From Natronosalvus hydrolyticus (GTDB lineage: Archaea > Halobacteriota > Halobacteria > Halobacteriales > Natrialbaceae): DNA of 64,000 nt. Positions within the stretch are counted from its first letter, which is position 1, and each line of letters begins with the position of its first letter. The stretch covers positions 124,001 to 188,000 of the forward strand of contig JAOPJZ010000006.1 in the NCBI GenBank assembly GCA_025517525.1, given 5' to 3'. Below the pieces are notes generated by a model. The model saw nothing but the letters and a program-made list of their open reading frames with translations. It had not been told where the DNA came from and made no database searches. Of the stretch, positions 7,528-16,322 are shown piece by piece. The position numbers and the translations under genes are program-made.

Positions 7528-10125
7528 ATGGATCCGCGCACGCACGAACGCGTCGAGCGATGGGAGTCTCGGCCGTTTTCTGGCGGTTACGACGGGCTGA
7601 GTGACCTCGCCGACGCCGAATTTTCCGGTGCCGTAACGGCCGGTGGCGCGTGGGCGTTTATGCTCAACGGCCGCATTGTCGGCGTCTTCGACGGCGCACT
7701 CGAGGCGTTCGAATCGAACCAGGGCACGATATACGATTCCCCCCACCCCTCGCTGCCGTTGCTGTGTACGATGCACGAACGCGACAGCGAGACGCGAGCC
7801 AAGTATTACACGAACGATACGCCGATACACGAGGTCGATCGCACGCTCCAGAACAAATCGTTCACTGGCTACATCGAACTGAGCGAGCAGGTGCTGAGCG
7901 GTGATTATTATCTCGTTTATTACGGTGGCCGACGAATGGCGGCCGCCTACATCGGCAACGCCGAACGGTTACTCACCGGCGAGGAAGCGTTCGAACGAAC
8001 TGACGACGAAGTCGGTATTTATCGAGTCGTCGATACCTCGGTCGATATCACCGAAATTCCGTCCGACGAATCCGAACCGGCGACCGCACCGACCTCGAGC
8101 ACCGGTGAAAAGAGTGCCGGCACCGATCTCGAGCCGACGGATACCGATTCAGTCGTCGACGCCACGCCACACGTGAACGATGGAGAGGATGTGACTGGCA
8201 CTGCCGAAGACGGGATCACGACGACCGACTCGGCGGTTAAGGATGCCACCCCACCGAACGGCATCACTGATACAAAGGAAACCACGGACGATCTAGAGGG
8301 AGGAGCCGACAGCGCAGTGAGCGATGATAGTGGCGAGACGACAGCGTCCACTGAGGACGACCAGGACCCACAGCCGATGCCACCCGCATCGGACGACGAT
8401 ACCGAATCCGTGATCACGGAAGCAGAAACAGACGTGACACCAGGACAAAATACCGCCCGGGAAACAACGACACCTGCTACAGCGTCTGCCGGCGATGACG
8501 AGACCTCGGATGAGAGTCGCCCCACCGAGTCCGTAACCCCGGCCGGAAGCGAAACCGAGCGAGAAACTCCGCCGACGGATAGCGACCAGGGCGCACAACC
8601 CATGCCACCCGCCTCGAGTGACGGACTCGAGCCGGACGAAGTCGAGGAGGCAGCCAACGAACTCGACGACGATGCGCTGCCCTGGAACCAGGACCCAGCA
8701 CCCGATTCACAAAGCACTGAGGCTGGCGAGTCTGCGACGCAACAAACGGAAACGGACACGTCGAAATCGACCGCGGCAGACCCGCTCAAGGAGCGATTCA
8801 AACGCGAAGAGCAATGGCGTGAAACGCGGCAGATACCGTCGATCGACCCCGACAACTCGAGTGACACTCCGTCGTCGAGGCGAAAACAAACGGGTCACTC
8901 ATCGTCACGGTCGGAGACGCGATCACGCCGGCGTTCCAAATCGGAGACGACCACGACTGACAGCAACTCGAGTGATACCCAGTCTTCGGAGGCTACCCGC
9001 GGATCGAGTGCGAAATCGACGACACAGTCTCCCCGGTCACGCCGGCAACAGAAATCGACGAAATCGAGCCAAACGCCCCCTGGTCGTAGCGCGGAAGATG
9101 CGCTCGAGCCGGACATGCTCGAGCGAGAGGACCGCATCGACCAACTCACGCAAAAAGTCGACGAACTCGAGGCCGAGAAATCGACCCTCGAGAACCGAAG
9201 CGAGGAACTAGAAAGCGAACGCGATACACTGGCAGCGGAGCGTGCGGAACTCCAGAGTGAACTCCAATCGCTCCGTGAGGAACGGTCGGAGTTGTCGACG
9301 ACGATCGACAGTCTCCGAAACCGGATCGACGAACTCGAGAACGAACTCGAGCGCGTGCGCGACCAGCGTGCGGCTGGGATTCCAGTCGATGCAACCGAAC
9401 TCTCGCCGACCGATGCATTGCAGGGGACGAATCTGTTCGTCAGATACGGCTCGAAGAGTCAACCGACTCTGAAATCCGCACACGACGACGATTCGAGTCG
9501 TGATGTGGTCGTCGAAAACCTCCGTCTGGAACACCATACTCAGTTCGACTCCGAAAACGTCATCGTCAACGGCCAGCCCTACGACGAGTTCTTGCACTCG
9601 AGTATGGAGTTTCAACTCGTCAGGTGGCTCATCGAAACGCTCCCGTTCGAGATTCGAGATACCGGTCACGGGGACGCACTCGGCGACCTGTACGATGCGA
9701 TTCCGTTCGTCGACCGTGCGGAACTCTCCGCCACCATCTCACTCGAGGACGACGAAACTGAGGGCGTCCCCGATACCGTTGAATTCGACGTGGTCGTCTT
9801 CGATAAGATGGGGAACCCCCTGATCGCCATCAACCTCAACGATTCCCGCGAGCCCGCGACCCGCGGGATGCTCGAGACCATGGAAGCGGATGCCTCGGCC
9901 GTGAAGGCGAACCATCCTGAATTGAGTGCCGCGTTCGTCGTCACCTCGAGTTTCTTCGAGCCTGGTGCCCTCGAGGTCGTCGAACAGGCGACCGGTGGCG
10001 GCGGATTCCTCAGCCGAGATTCCCGGATGAGCTACGTGTCGCTCTCTCGAAAACAGGGTGGCTACCATCTGTGCCTGGCCGAATCGCGCTCGGGCGGTTT
10101 CCACATGAACGTTCCCGAACTGTAG
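7528..10125 (+). CDS. Large haloarchaeal protein: N-domain, disordered linker, coiled coil, C-domain
   Basis: An 865-residue cytoplasmic protein with no signal or membrane segment. Residues 1-180 form a folded domain (PFSGGYDGLSDLADAEFSGA and YYLVYYGGRRMAAAY). Residues 180-525 are an acidic Ser/Thr/Pro-rich linker with two DQxxQPMPPAS segments. Residues 530-630 are a long coiled coil. Residues 640-865 form a second folded domain in which FDVVVFDKMGNPLIAINLN resembles the central strands of PD-(D/E)xK nuclease folds, though the usual Glu-x-Lys reads Asn-Leu-Asn. The ATG at 7528 is preferred because a TATA-like gtatttac lies about 25 bases before it. I recall haloarchaeal homologues as DUF7527; the function is unknown. 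Confidence 0.75.
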   Translation: MDPRTHERVERWESRPFSGGYDGLSDLADAEFSGAVTAGGAWAFMLNGRIVGVFDGALEAFESNQGTIYDSPHPSLPLLCTMHERDSETRAKYYTNDTPIHEVDRTLQNKSFTGYIELSEQVLSGDYYLVYYGGRRMAAAYIGNAERLLTGEEAFERTDDEVGIYRVVDTSVDITEIPSDESEPATAPTSSTGEKSAGTDLEPTDTDSVVDATPHVNDGEDVTGTAEDGITTTDSAVKDATPPNGITDTKETTDDLEGGADSAVSDDSGETTASTEDDQDPQPMPPASDDDTESVITEAETDVTPGQNTARETTTPATASAGDDETSDESRPTESVTPAGSETERETPPTDSDQGAQPMPPASSDGLEPDEVEEAANELDDDALPWNQDPAPDSQSTEAGESATQQTETDTSKSTAADPLKERFKREEQWRETRQIPSIDPDNSSDTPSSRRKQTGHSSSRSETRSRRRSKSETTTTDSNSSDTQSSEATRGSSAKSTTQSPRSRRQQKSTKSSQTPPGRSAEDALEPDMLEREDRIDQLTQKVDELEAEKSTLENRSEELESERDTLAAERAELQSELQSLREERSELSTTIDSLRNRIDELENELERVRDQRAAGIPVDATELSPTDALQGTNLFVRYGSKSQPTLKSAHDDDSSRDVVVENLRLEHHTQFDSENVIVNGQPYDEFLHSSMEFQLVRWLIETLPFEIRDTGHGDALGDLYDAIPFVDRAELSATISLEDDETEGVPDTVEFDVVVFDKMGNPLIAINLNDSREPATRGMLETMEADASAVKANHPELSAAFVVTSSFFEPGALEVVEQATGGGGFLSRDSRMSYVSLSRKQGGYHLCLAESRSGGFHMNVPEL

Positions 10126-10396
10126 GAATTCGTCACGCTTGACGGGAGTGGTGAATCGATAGCGGTCGTCGGATTCGGCTACGATTTTCCGAGTGCCGTC
10201 CTTTCATACGCCCTGGTGTACCTGCGTACCGGTGATTCACGACTCAACGGAACACTCACGGGAAGAGGCGACAGGAAACCGTATCAGGCCACGGAAGCAA
10301 ACTTCGTGGTGTTCACTCGAGTCAGTGCTACAGTTAACACTATTGGGGACCTGCGCCGCAACAGAGTCAGGAAGAGGTCCGAGACGCGAGTCGCAG
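10126..10396. other. Intergenic region without a recognised gene
   Basis: This stretch separates the convergent ends of the coiled-coil gene and the small regulator gene. I see no convincing ORF by composition, no repeat matching the two palindromic families, and no clear terminator hairpin. Confidence 0.5.
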
Positions 10397-10704
10397 TTAG
10401 CCTTCGATTTCGGCGATGTCCTCGATTTTCATAGCATCGAGTTTGTCGACGATTTCGTCGAGTTTGCCATCGAGTTCGTCGACGAATTCGATGGTACGCT
10501 CGGTTTTGATCGCACCCTGACTGGAGGGCTCGATGAGGTTTTCTTCCTCGAGGACGCGGAGGGAGTACCGAACCTTGTGATGGGGGTAACCAGTCTCGTT
10601 CGACATTTTGACGATCCCGATCGGTTCGTTCTCGATAACCATCTTCAGGACCTGCAGATGTCGTTCCAGCATATCAACTTCTTTCTCAAGTCGGTCTATC
10701 ATGG
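10397..10704 (-). CDS. Small winged-helix regulator with coiled coil
   Basis: A 102-residue protein. Residues 1-25 are a predicted coiled coil (MIDRLEKEVDMLERHLQVL). Residues 25-70 carry a winged-helix signature (EPIGIVKMSNETGYPHHKVR then YSLRVLEEENLIEPSSQGAI). Residues 75-100 form a second acidic helix pair. This matches haloarchaeal small transcriptional regulators near purA. A TATA-like ctttaaaag on the minus strand at 10728-10736 lies about 25 bases upstream of the ATG at 10704, fixing the start. The frame stays open upstream, but the extension has no plausible start near the promoter. Targets are unknown. Confidence 0.78.
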
Positions 10705-11048
10705 CATTTGTTAACTTGTCTTTGCACCTTTTAAAGATTGCCCTCCAGAGGCGATGAATCAGGTAAGAGATTCGAAAGTCTGTCGTGGCAGTAGTTAACG
10801 CTTCGGGTTCGTGCCAGCAATCCTCACGAATAATCGAGAGGAGGAAGTCGAACAACTGCACCGACCGCGCGGGTCGCACAATAGGACCCCGGCCAGAAAT
10901 TCGCTCGAGCGACAAGGTTCGGTATCCACGCGTGACCAGTATTTTTAGGGGTTCGGGAGCAGATAATGCATGGTTGTGCATACATTTTCGTTCAGGGGAC
11001 ACACAGACCGTAACCGGTTTATCGGCCGGGGAAGAATCCGGCGTCTGT
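10705..11048. promoter_or_regulatory. Divergent promoter region between the wHTH gene and purA
   Basis: 344 bases with no gene. On the minus strand a TATA-like element at 10728-10736 serves the regulator gene. On the plus strand ggtttatcgg at 11016-11025 is placed about 25-30 bases before the purA ATG. A small palindrome (atgca/tgcat arms, 10966-10981) lies between them and could be an operator. Roles are inferred from position only. Confidence 0.45.
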
Positions 11049-12431
11049 ATGACTGTCACAATCGTCGGGTCGCAACTCGGCGACGAAGGCAAAGGTGGCG
11101 TCGTCGACCTCTATGGCGACGCGACCGATGTCGTCGCACGCTATCAGGGTGGCGACAACGCCGGACACACCGTTGTCCACGACGGCGAGAAGTACAAACT
11201 CTCTCTGGTTCCCTCTGGAGCCGTTCGAGGCAAAATCGGCGTTCTGGGGAACGGCTGTGTCGTCAACCCCGAGACGCTGTTTGCCGAGATCGACAAACTT
11301 CGCGAACGTGGGCTCGAGCCTGACGTTCGCGTCGCCCAGCGCGCGCATGCTATTTTGCCCTATCACCGTGTGCTCGATGGAATCGAAGAAGACGAAAAAG
11401 CCGACCTCGCGGCGGGTACGACCGGCCGCGGTATCGGCCCCACCTACGAGGACAAGATGGGCCGACGCGGCGTCCGAATCGGTGACCTGCTCGACCCGGA
11501 AGTCCTCCGCGACCGACTCGAGTACGTCGTCCCACAGAAGCGAGCGCTCGCGAAAGACGTCTTCGGCGTCACGCTCGAGGGTGAGGCGGCCGAGGCATTC
11601 GATATCGAGCACCTCTTCGAGACCTACCGCGAGTACGGTGAGCGACTGGCAGAAGAGAACATGGCCGTCGACTCCGGCACGTTTCTTCAGGAGCGCATCG
11701 ACGCCGGGCAAAACGTCCTGCTCGAGGGTGCTCAGGGAACCTCTATCGATATCGACCACGGCGTCTATCCCTACGTCACCTCCTCGAACCCGACCGCGGG
11801 CGGTGCAGCCGTCGGAACCGGTCTTGCACCGACCGTCGTCGGCCAGGGTGACATCGTCGGTATCGTCAAGGCCTACCTCTCGCGTGTCGGCACGGGCCCC
11901 CTCCCGACCGAACTCGGCGGCGTCGAAGGGCAGACGCCGAACTATGACGCTGCGGAAGGAACCACCGAAGCCGACGAAGAACTCGCCACCTACATCCGCG
12001 ACGAGGGTGGGGAGTACGGGACCGTTACCGGTCGCCCACGACGCGTCGGCTGGCTCGACATGCCGATGTTGCGCCACGCCGCGCGGGCGAACGGCTTCAC
12101 CGGACTCGCTATCAACCACATCGACGTGCTTGCCGGTCTGGAGGAAGTTAACGTCGGCCACAGCTACGACTTCGACGGCGAGGAAGTGTTTACCGTTCCC
12201 CCGACGACCGAACAGTGGGCGCGCTGTGAAGCGAACTATCGCACCTTCGAGGGATGGCCGGAAGTCGACTGGCAAGCCGTCGCCGACAACGGATACGAAT
12301 CCATTCCAGAGAACGCCCGAACGTACCTCGAATATATCGCCGCCGAACTCGACGCCGACCTGTATGCGATCGGTGTCGGGCCGGGACGCGAAGAAACCGT
12401 TGTTCTCGAATCGCCGTACGACGACGCGTAG
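11049..12431 (+). CDS. purA: Adenylosuccinate synthase
   Basis: A 460-residue cytosolic enzyme that condenses IMP and aspartate using GTP, the first committed step from IMP to AMP. The N-terminal P-loop variant GSQLGDEGKGGVVD (residues about 7-20), GDNAGHTVV, the IMP-binding GTTGRGIGPTYEDKMGRRG, and NPTAGGAAVGTGLAP are all present. The length is close to the 430-460 expected, with a mid-protein acidic segment (EGTTEADEELA) typical of halophiles. The ATG at 11049 directly precedes the P-loop strand. All key motifs are intact. Confidence 0.98.
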   Translation: MTVTIVGSQLGDEGKGGVVDLYGDATDVVARYQGGDNAGHTVVHDGEKYKLSLVPSGAVRGKIGVLGNGCVVNPETLFAEIDKLRERGLEPDVRVAQRAHAILPYHRVLDGIEEDEKADLAAGTTGRGIGPTYEDKMGRRGVRIGDLLDPEVLRDRLEYVVPQKRALAKDVFGVTLEGEAAEAFDIEHLFETYREYGERLAEENMAVDSGTFLQERIDAGQNVLLEGAQGTSIDIDHGVYPYVTSSNPTAGGAAVGTGLAPTVVGQGDIVGIVKAYLSRVGTGPLPTELGGVEGQTPNYDAAEGTTEADEELATYIRDEGGEYGTVTGRPRRVGWLDMPMLRHAARANGFTGLAINHIDVLAGLEEVNVGHSYDFDGEEVFTVPPTTEQWARCEANYRTFEGWPEVDWQAVADNGYESIPENARTYLEYIAAELDADLYAIGVGPGREETVVLESPYDDA

Positions 12432-12553
12432 CGTGTTTTGAACGGTTTTCTGACCCATTTTCGGCCGTTCGTTCCCCGTTTCGGCCGTTGGCCTCCCGTC
12501 TCGAGTGAGAACGTTCCCGAAGCCTTTTGCTGGATGCGGTCCCCTGTCGACGT

Positions 12554-12760
12554 ATGAAGGAGTCGTTACTGGAAATCCTGTGCTGTCCGCTGGACAAAAA
12601 CGATCTCGAACTCGAGGACGCCGAGTACGACGACTCGAGTGAGGACTCCGAGATACTCTCCGGAACGCTTGTCTGTACGGCATGTGGGGAACGGTACCCG
12701 ATAGAAGACGGGATTCCCAACCTGCTGCCGCCAGACATGCGTGAGGAGTCACCCGCCTAG
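12554..12760 (+). CDS. Trm112-like zinc-ribbon protein
   Basis: A 68-residue protein with the Trm112/UPF0434 signature: MKESLLEILCCPLDKNDLEL at the N-terminus and LVCTACGERYPIEDGIPNLL at the C-terminus. The two Cys pairs could bind zinc. Trm112 activates several methyltransferases that modify tRNA, rRNA and release factor. The acidic loop between the two halves is halophilic. The ATG at 12554 starts exactly at the conserved first strand. It is followed 11 bases later by a membrane protein gene on the same strand. Confidence 0.85.
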   Translation: MKESLLEILCCPLDKNDLELEDAEYDDSSEDSEILSGTLVCTACGERYPIEDGIPNLLPPDMREESPA

Positions 12761-12771
12761 AGGCGATTTTC

Positions 12772-13401
12772 GTGGCTCCCAAGGAGGTTACCGTCCGCGT
12801 CAACCGCACCGGAACCGAGTCACTCGTCCCCAATCGGGACGCTGTCACACTCGACGGTCCCCTCACTATCGTGCTCGAGGCTGAGTCGAGTCCGGCACAC
12901 GTCCACTGTCGACTCGGTGGTCCGCTCGAGTCAGTTGGCTCGATTCGGCCACTGACAGATGACGAACACGGCGACGCGAACTACTACGTGGCTCCCGATT
13001 CGCCCACGAAACTCCGTCTCGACATCGAACCGATGGACCTCGAATCACCGCTCGAGGGAACCCTCGAGTTGGTCTCGAGTTACGGCGCTGCAGCCTGTAC
13101 TATCGATATCAAACTCGTTCCGGGACGACGGCCGGCGGATATCGACCGGAATCTCGGGCAACCACAACGGTCTGAGACAGAGCAGGAGACAGAGAGCCTC
13201 AAGCGACTCGAGACGCTTACCAAGCTCGACGTGGGCACGCTGGGCGTCGTCGTTCTCGCGGCAATCGCCCTCGGTATCGGTATTACAACCGCGTTCGTCG
13301 TCGGTGGCGTCGCAGCCTACCTCGCGCTAATGATTATCGGAGCCGGAACCGTCGGCGCACTGGCTGTATTACTCGGCGTGATCGACCCTCCCGGACAGTG
13401 A
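12772..13401 (+). CDS. Haloarchaeal conserved membrane protein
   Basis: A 209-residue protein with a GTG start. Residues 1-130 are beta-rich and soluble (VTVRVNRTGTESLVPNRD, LTIVLEAESSPAHVHCRL). A short acidic linker with a predicted helix follows, then two hydrophobic helices at about 155-205 (GTLGVVVLAAIALGIGITTA and LALMIIGAGTVGALAVLLGV). It is probably an inner-face or exported domain tethered by a C-terminal hairpin. I do not recognise a function; it seems to be a family restricted to haloarchaea. The gene follows the Trm112-like gene closely and may share its transcript. Confidence 0.7.
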   Translation: MAPKEVTVRVNRTGTESLVPNRDAVTLDGPLTIVLEAESSPAHVHCRLGGPLESVGSIRPLTDDEHGDANYYVAPDSPTKLRLDIEPMDLESPLEGTLELVSSYGAAACTIDIKLVPGRRPADIDRNLGQPQRSETEQETESLKRLETLTKLDVGTLGVVVLAAIALGIGITTAFVVGGVAAYLALMIIGAGTVGALAVLLGVIDPPGQ

Positions 13402-13434
13402 CCGGTGTTCGGTTGTTGGGGGTTCCTGAACAGG

Positions 13435-13517
13435 TATAGTAGCCAGTGAAACGATTTACACACGTATCGCAACGCCGTCGTGCGATAGGGTGTGCAATGA
13501 CTTCACTGGCTACTATA
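13435..13517. repeat. Palindromic MITE-like element, family 1, copy B
   Basis: An 83-bp element with the best-preserved ends of the family: tatagtagccagtgaaac at the left and ttcactggctactata at the right. An inner palindrome is built on acacacgtatcgcaac and gtgcgatagggtgtgc. It lies just after the gene ending at 13401 and before the gene starting at 13648. Confidence 0.88.
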
Positions 13518-13647
13518 GTGCCAGGACCGTTTTTGTCAAATTCGGCCGATGCGGTTCGCTCGAGTGCCATCATCATGCAGATACACCTTTCTGGTTCATT
13601 CGCCGAACAAGCGAGTCACACAAGACCTTCGAGGCCCAAACACGAAT

Positions 13648-14109
13648 ATGTATGCGGACCCGTCCCAGCAAGTCGGTAGAGTCCATGGGACGTTCGACAG
13701 TTCGATAGGGGGACTATCCGTGCCAAAAACGGCACCCGGACTCGAGACAGCCGTTCTCGAGTCTGGTCCCGTGGACTGGCTGGATTGGCACCTTGTGCTG
13801 TTACTGGCACTGTCGGCGATTGGCTCGCTGATCGTCTTCTGTCTGGCCGCCGCTGCATTTCATCGACGACGGTCGATGCCGTATCTCCTCATCACCGGGG
13901 CGCTTGGCGCGCTGGTTATGCGCCCCATCGTCGGAACTGGCACCGTACTGGGCCTGATTTCAATGCAAACTCATCATACCATCGAACATCTATTGGACCT
14001 CATCATCGCTGGACTGCTGCTCGCCGCCATCGTCATGGTCGGCCGCCTCGAAACGAATCCGGGATCGAAATACAACTCGGAGACGACAGATGGAGGTAAT
14101 CGCCAGTGA
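13648..14109 (+). CDS. Small membrane protein paired with a winged-helix regulator
   Basis: A 153-residue protein. After a variable N-terminus of about 45 residues come three hydrophobic helices: one ending ALSAIGSLIVFCLAAAAF, one around YLLITGALGALVMRPI, and one around LDLIIAGLLLAAIVMVG. The His-rich segment MQTHHTIEHLL lies between the second and third. Its stop overlaps the start of the next gene (GTGA), a two-cistron arrangement of membrane protein plus DNA-binding protein. I recall haloarchaeal relatives under a DUF7471-type label. The start is uncertain: ATG 13648 is used, but the frame is open back to 13549. Confidence 0.65.
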   Translation: MYADPSQQVGRVHGTFDSSIGGLSVPKTAPGLETAVLESGPVDWLDWHLVLLLALSAIGSLIVFCLAAAAFHRRRSMPYLLITGALGALVMRPIVGTGTVLGLISMQTHHTIEHLLDLIIAGLLLAAIVMVGRLETNPGSKYNSETTDGGNRQ

Positions 14110-14618
14110 GTGAGACGAGAGGAGAGATTCGAGCCGCAATTGCCGGCGACCCCGGCGTGCATTTCAATGCACTGGTTCGGGAGACACCATTCGCCCCGGG
14201 ACAGGTCCAGTACCACGTCCGCCGATTGATCGATTCCGGCGACGTGGTTCGCCACGAACGATTCGGCCGGACCCATTACTTCGCCCCTGAGTACGACGAC
14301 TGGGAACGCGATGCGCTCGCCGTCCTCCGTCGGGAAACGGCGGCGGCCATCGCCACCGCCCTCTATAGCCGAGGAACGAGTCGGCCGAACGAACTTGTCG
14401 AAGCGCTGGGAATCCCACGCAGCACGCTCGAGCACCATCTCGATCACTTACTCGAGTGTGACGTCGTCGAACGCGAATACGTTCGTGGCAATCACGTTAT
14501 CCTCTCGCTGTCCCGTCCCGCTGAGACGGCTGCGTTGCTCGAGACGGTCGATCCGCATCCCAGGTCACGACTGGTCGACAGATTCGAGCGCCTGGTTGAC
14601 TCGTTCCTCGAGGGATAG
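14106..14618 (+). CDS. Winged-helix transcriptional regulator (two HTH units)
   Basis: A 170-residue protein containing two consecutive winged helices. The first (residues about 1-60) has HFNALVRETPFAPGQVQYHV and the wing RHERFGRTHYFAPEY. The second (about 75-140) has SRPNELVEALGIPRSTLEHH and the wing VEREYVRGNHVILSLS. This double-HTH layout is common in haloarchaeal regulators. The GTG start at 14106 overlaps the stop of the membrane protein gene, so the two are translationally coupled and likely act in the same circuit, perhaps with the membrane protein as sensor. That role is inference. Confidence 0.82.
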   Translation: MSETRGEIRAAIAGDPGVHFNALVRETPFAPGQVQYHVRRLIDSGDVVRHERFGRTHYFAPEYDDWERDALAVLRRETAAAIATALYSRGTSRPNELVEALGIPRSTLEHHLDHLLECDVVEREYVRGNHVILSLSRPAETAALLETVDPHPRSRLVDRFERLVDSFLEG

Positions 14619-14626
14619 GTGAGGGG

Positions 14627-14672
14627 TTCGAGCGCCTTCGACAGAAGTGCGTTATTCGAGCGCCTTCGACAG
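14627..14672. repeat. Exact 18-bp direct repeat upstream of the HypE-like gene
   Basis: The sequence ttcgagcgccttcgacag occurs at 14627-14644 and again at 14655-14672, with starts 28 bases apart, in the 85-base gap between the regulator gene and the HypE-like gene. It could be a pair of protein-binding sites or a simple duplication. Confidence 0.85.
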
Positions 14673-14703
14673 CTACAAGCCAATACTGGCCGACGGAGGG
14701 AAT

Positions 14704-15741
14704 ATGCCCGGGAAAGTCCACCCCGACGACCTTCTGGACCACGTCTTCGCTCGGACAGGTGAAACCGATGACAGCGTGCGTCTTGGCCCGGCAACCGGCG
14801 AAGATGCCGCGGCCATCGACTGGCCCGGCGGCACCCTCGTCGTCAGTTCCGATCCCATCTCGTTAGCCGCGTCGCAAGTCGGTACGCTCGGCGTCCACGT
14901 CGGTTGTAACGACGTCGCCGCATCCGGTGCCGATCCGCGATGGCTCACGACTGTCCTGTTGCTTCCTGAATCGGCTCGCTCCAGCGACGACTCGGACGAC
15001 GAAGGTCCGGGTGTGCTCGAGCAAATTACACACGACCTGGACACTGCCGCCCGGTCCGTGGGAGCGACTATCGTTGGCGGGCACTCGGAGTACGTCGATG
15101 CCCTCGAGCGACCAGTCGTCTCGTTGACTGCCATGGGCGCAACGGAGACTGTAATTCCCACAGGCGGAGCGAGCCCCGGTGAGAAGGTGATCCTCACCAA
15201 GGCGGCTGGCATCGAGGGGACGGCAATTCTGGCTGCCGATTTCGGGGCCGAACTCGACATCGAGAACGCCGTCTGCGAACGAGCCGAAACGTTCCTCGAG
15301 GAGATCAGCGTTGTTCCTGAGGCCCGAATCGTCCGCGAGTACGCGACGGCCATGCACGACCCAACTGAAGGCGGCGTGATCGCAGCGTCGCTCGAACTTG
15401 CCAAGGCAGCGGATGTCGACGTGGAACTCTCGCGCGAGGCGATTCCGGTTCGTCCCGAAACGGCCCAGTTGTGCGAGGCAGCAGGCGTGGATCCGTTACG
15501 AATCTTTGGATCAGGTGCACTGCTGGCAACGGTTCCCGTCGATAGCGTTGATGCGTGTCTCGAGGCGCTCGCCGACGCCGGAATCGAAGCCGCAGCGATC
15601 GGTACCGTGAGTGCGTGTGATGGAGATGTTCCGACACTCGAAGTAGATAGCCAACGATTCACTGAGCCTATCGAAGACGACCTGTATCCGCTGTGGGCCG
15701 CCGCGGATGCCGAGGAAGTGAGGAGCGAAGGAAACGATTGA
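14704..15741 (+). CDS. AIR synthase/HypE-like protein
   Basis: A 345-residue protein of the PurM/ThiL/SelD/HypE superfamily, which binds ATP at a dimer interface and activates small substrates or cofactors. Visible landmarks are the N-terminal GEDAAAIDWPGG with the conserved Asp, the DPISLAASQVG strand, GCNDVAASGADPRW, VGGHSEYVD, and the C-terminal AMHDPTEGGVIAASLE and GSGALLATVP motifs. No nickel hydrogenase genes are nearby, so classical HypE function (carbamoyl dehydration on hydrogenase) is unlikely here; haloarchaea commonly carry such orphan homologues. The ATG at 14704 begins just before the conserved N-terminal helix. Confidence 0.85.
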   Translation: MPGKVHPDDLLDHVFARTGETDDSVRLGPATGEDAAAIDWPGGTLVVSSDPISLAASQVGTLGVHVGCNDVAASGADPRWLTTVLLLPESARSSDDSDDEGPGVLEQITHDLDTAARSVGATIVGGHSEYVDALERPVVSLTAMGATETVIPTGGASPGEKVILTKAAGIEGTAILAADFGAELDIENAVCERAETFLEEISVVPEARIVREYATAMHDPTEGGVIAASLELAKAADVDVELSREAIPVRPETAQLCEAAGVDPLRIFGSGALLATVPVDSVDACLEALADAGIEAAAIGTVSACDGDVPTLEVDSQRFTEPIEDDLYPLWAAADAEEVRSEGND

Positions 15742-15851
15742 CACGCTTCCCGGGACGGCGTCTGTGAGTGTGCACTGACTGTCACTGGCTACTACACCGC
15801 TCGACGCTCGCGATGTGGTAGTAGAACGTAAGTGGGCCACGCCCCGCTTCG

Positions 15852-16187
15852 TCACTCCGGCGTTGAATCGCGATCCCCGTCCCAGCCCCATCCTTTCGCA
15901 AATCGCTTCGTGAGCGTACTCAAGACCAACAAACTGACGAGCAAGGCTCCGAGAGCCAGTGGCTGGTATCCCACGAAGAGTTGGTAGAGCGCGTACGCAA
16001 TCATGCTAATTCCCATGAGCATTGCCGTGGTGCCCGCTCGCCTCGAGACGTACGCCGGGTCGACGCTATCGTCGTAGTGAACGTGCAAATCCGGACGGCC
16101 ACCGAAGGCAATCATGTAGGCAGGAATCAGGACAATGATCCCACAGACGAGCCAGAAAATTCCCATGATGGTATCGAAGCCGACCAT
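15852..16187 (-). CDS. Small haloarchaeal membrane protein
   Basis: A 111-residue protein with three hydrophobic helices: residues about 5-28 (IMGIFWLVCGIIVLIPAYMI), 55-73 (TAMLMGISMIAYALYQLFVG) and 76-92 (PLALGALLVSLLVLSTL). A short acidic loop after the first helix holds RPDLHVHYDDSVDPAYVSRR, and the C-terminus is charged. No catalytic motif is evident and the function is unknown. It is convergent with the HypE-like gene and divergent from the Lrp gene. Confidence 0.68.
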   Translation of the reverse strand: MVGFDTIMGIFWLVCGIIVLIPAYMIAFGGRPDLHVHYDDSVDPAYVSRRAGTTAMLMGISMIAYALYQLFVGYQPLALGALLVSLLVLSTLTKRFAKGWGWDGDRDSTPE

Positions 16188-16322
16188 TATCGTCTCTCGA
16201 GCGAGCGGGCGAATAAGCCCAACGATTACCAGGTTCCTGTCCGTCCAGTAACACCACGGTCGATGACGAGTCTGGATTTACCGATTCAAAAGATATTTTT
16301 CCATCCGAGGAAAAGTAGGGGT

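Noticed and set aside
7318..7830. Minus-strand ORF running out of the palindromic element
   Set aside because: It is antisense to the coiled-coil protein gene, and its C-terminus is translated repeat; the same peptide ending arises from the copy at 39304.
10261..10290. aaaccgtatcag resembling an end of the family-2 palindrome
   Set aside because: Only one short end matches, with no partner inverted repeat or interior similarity nearby.
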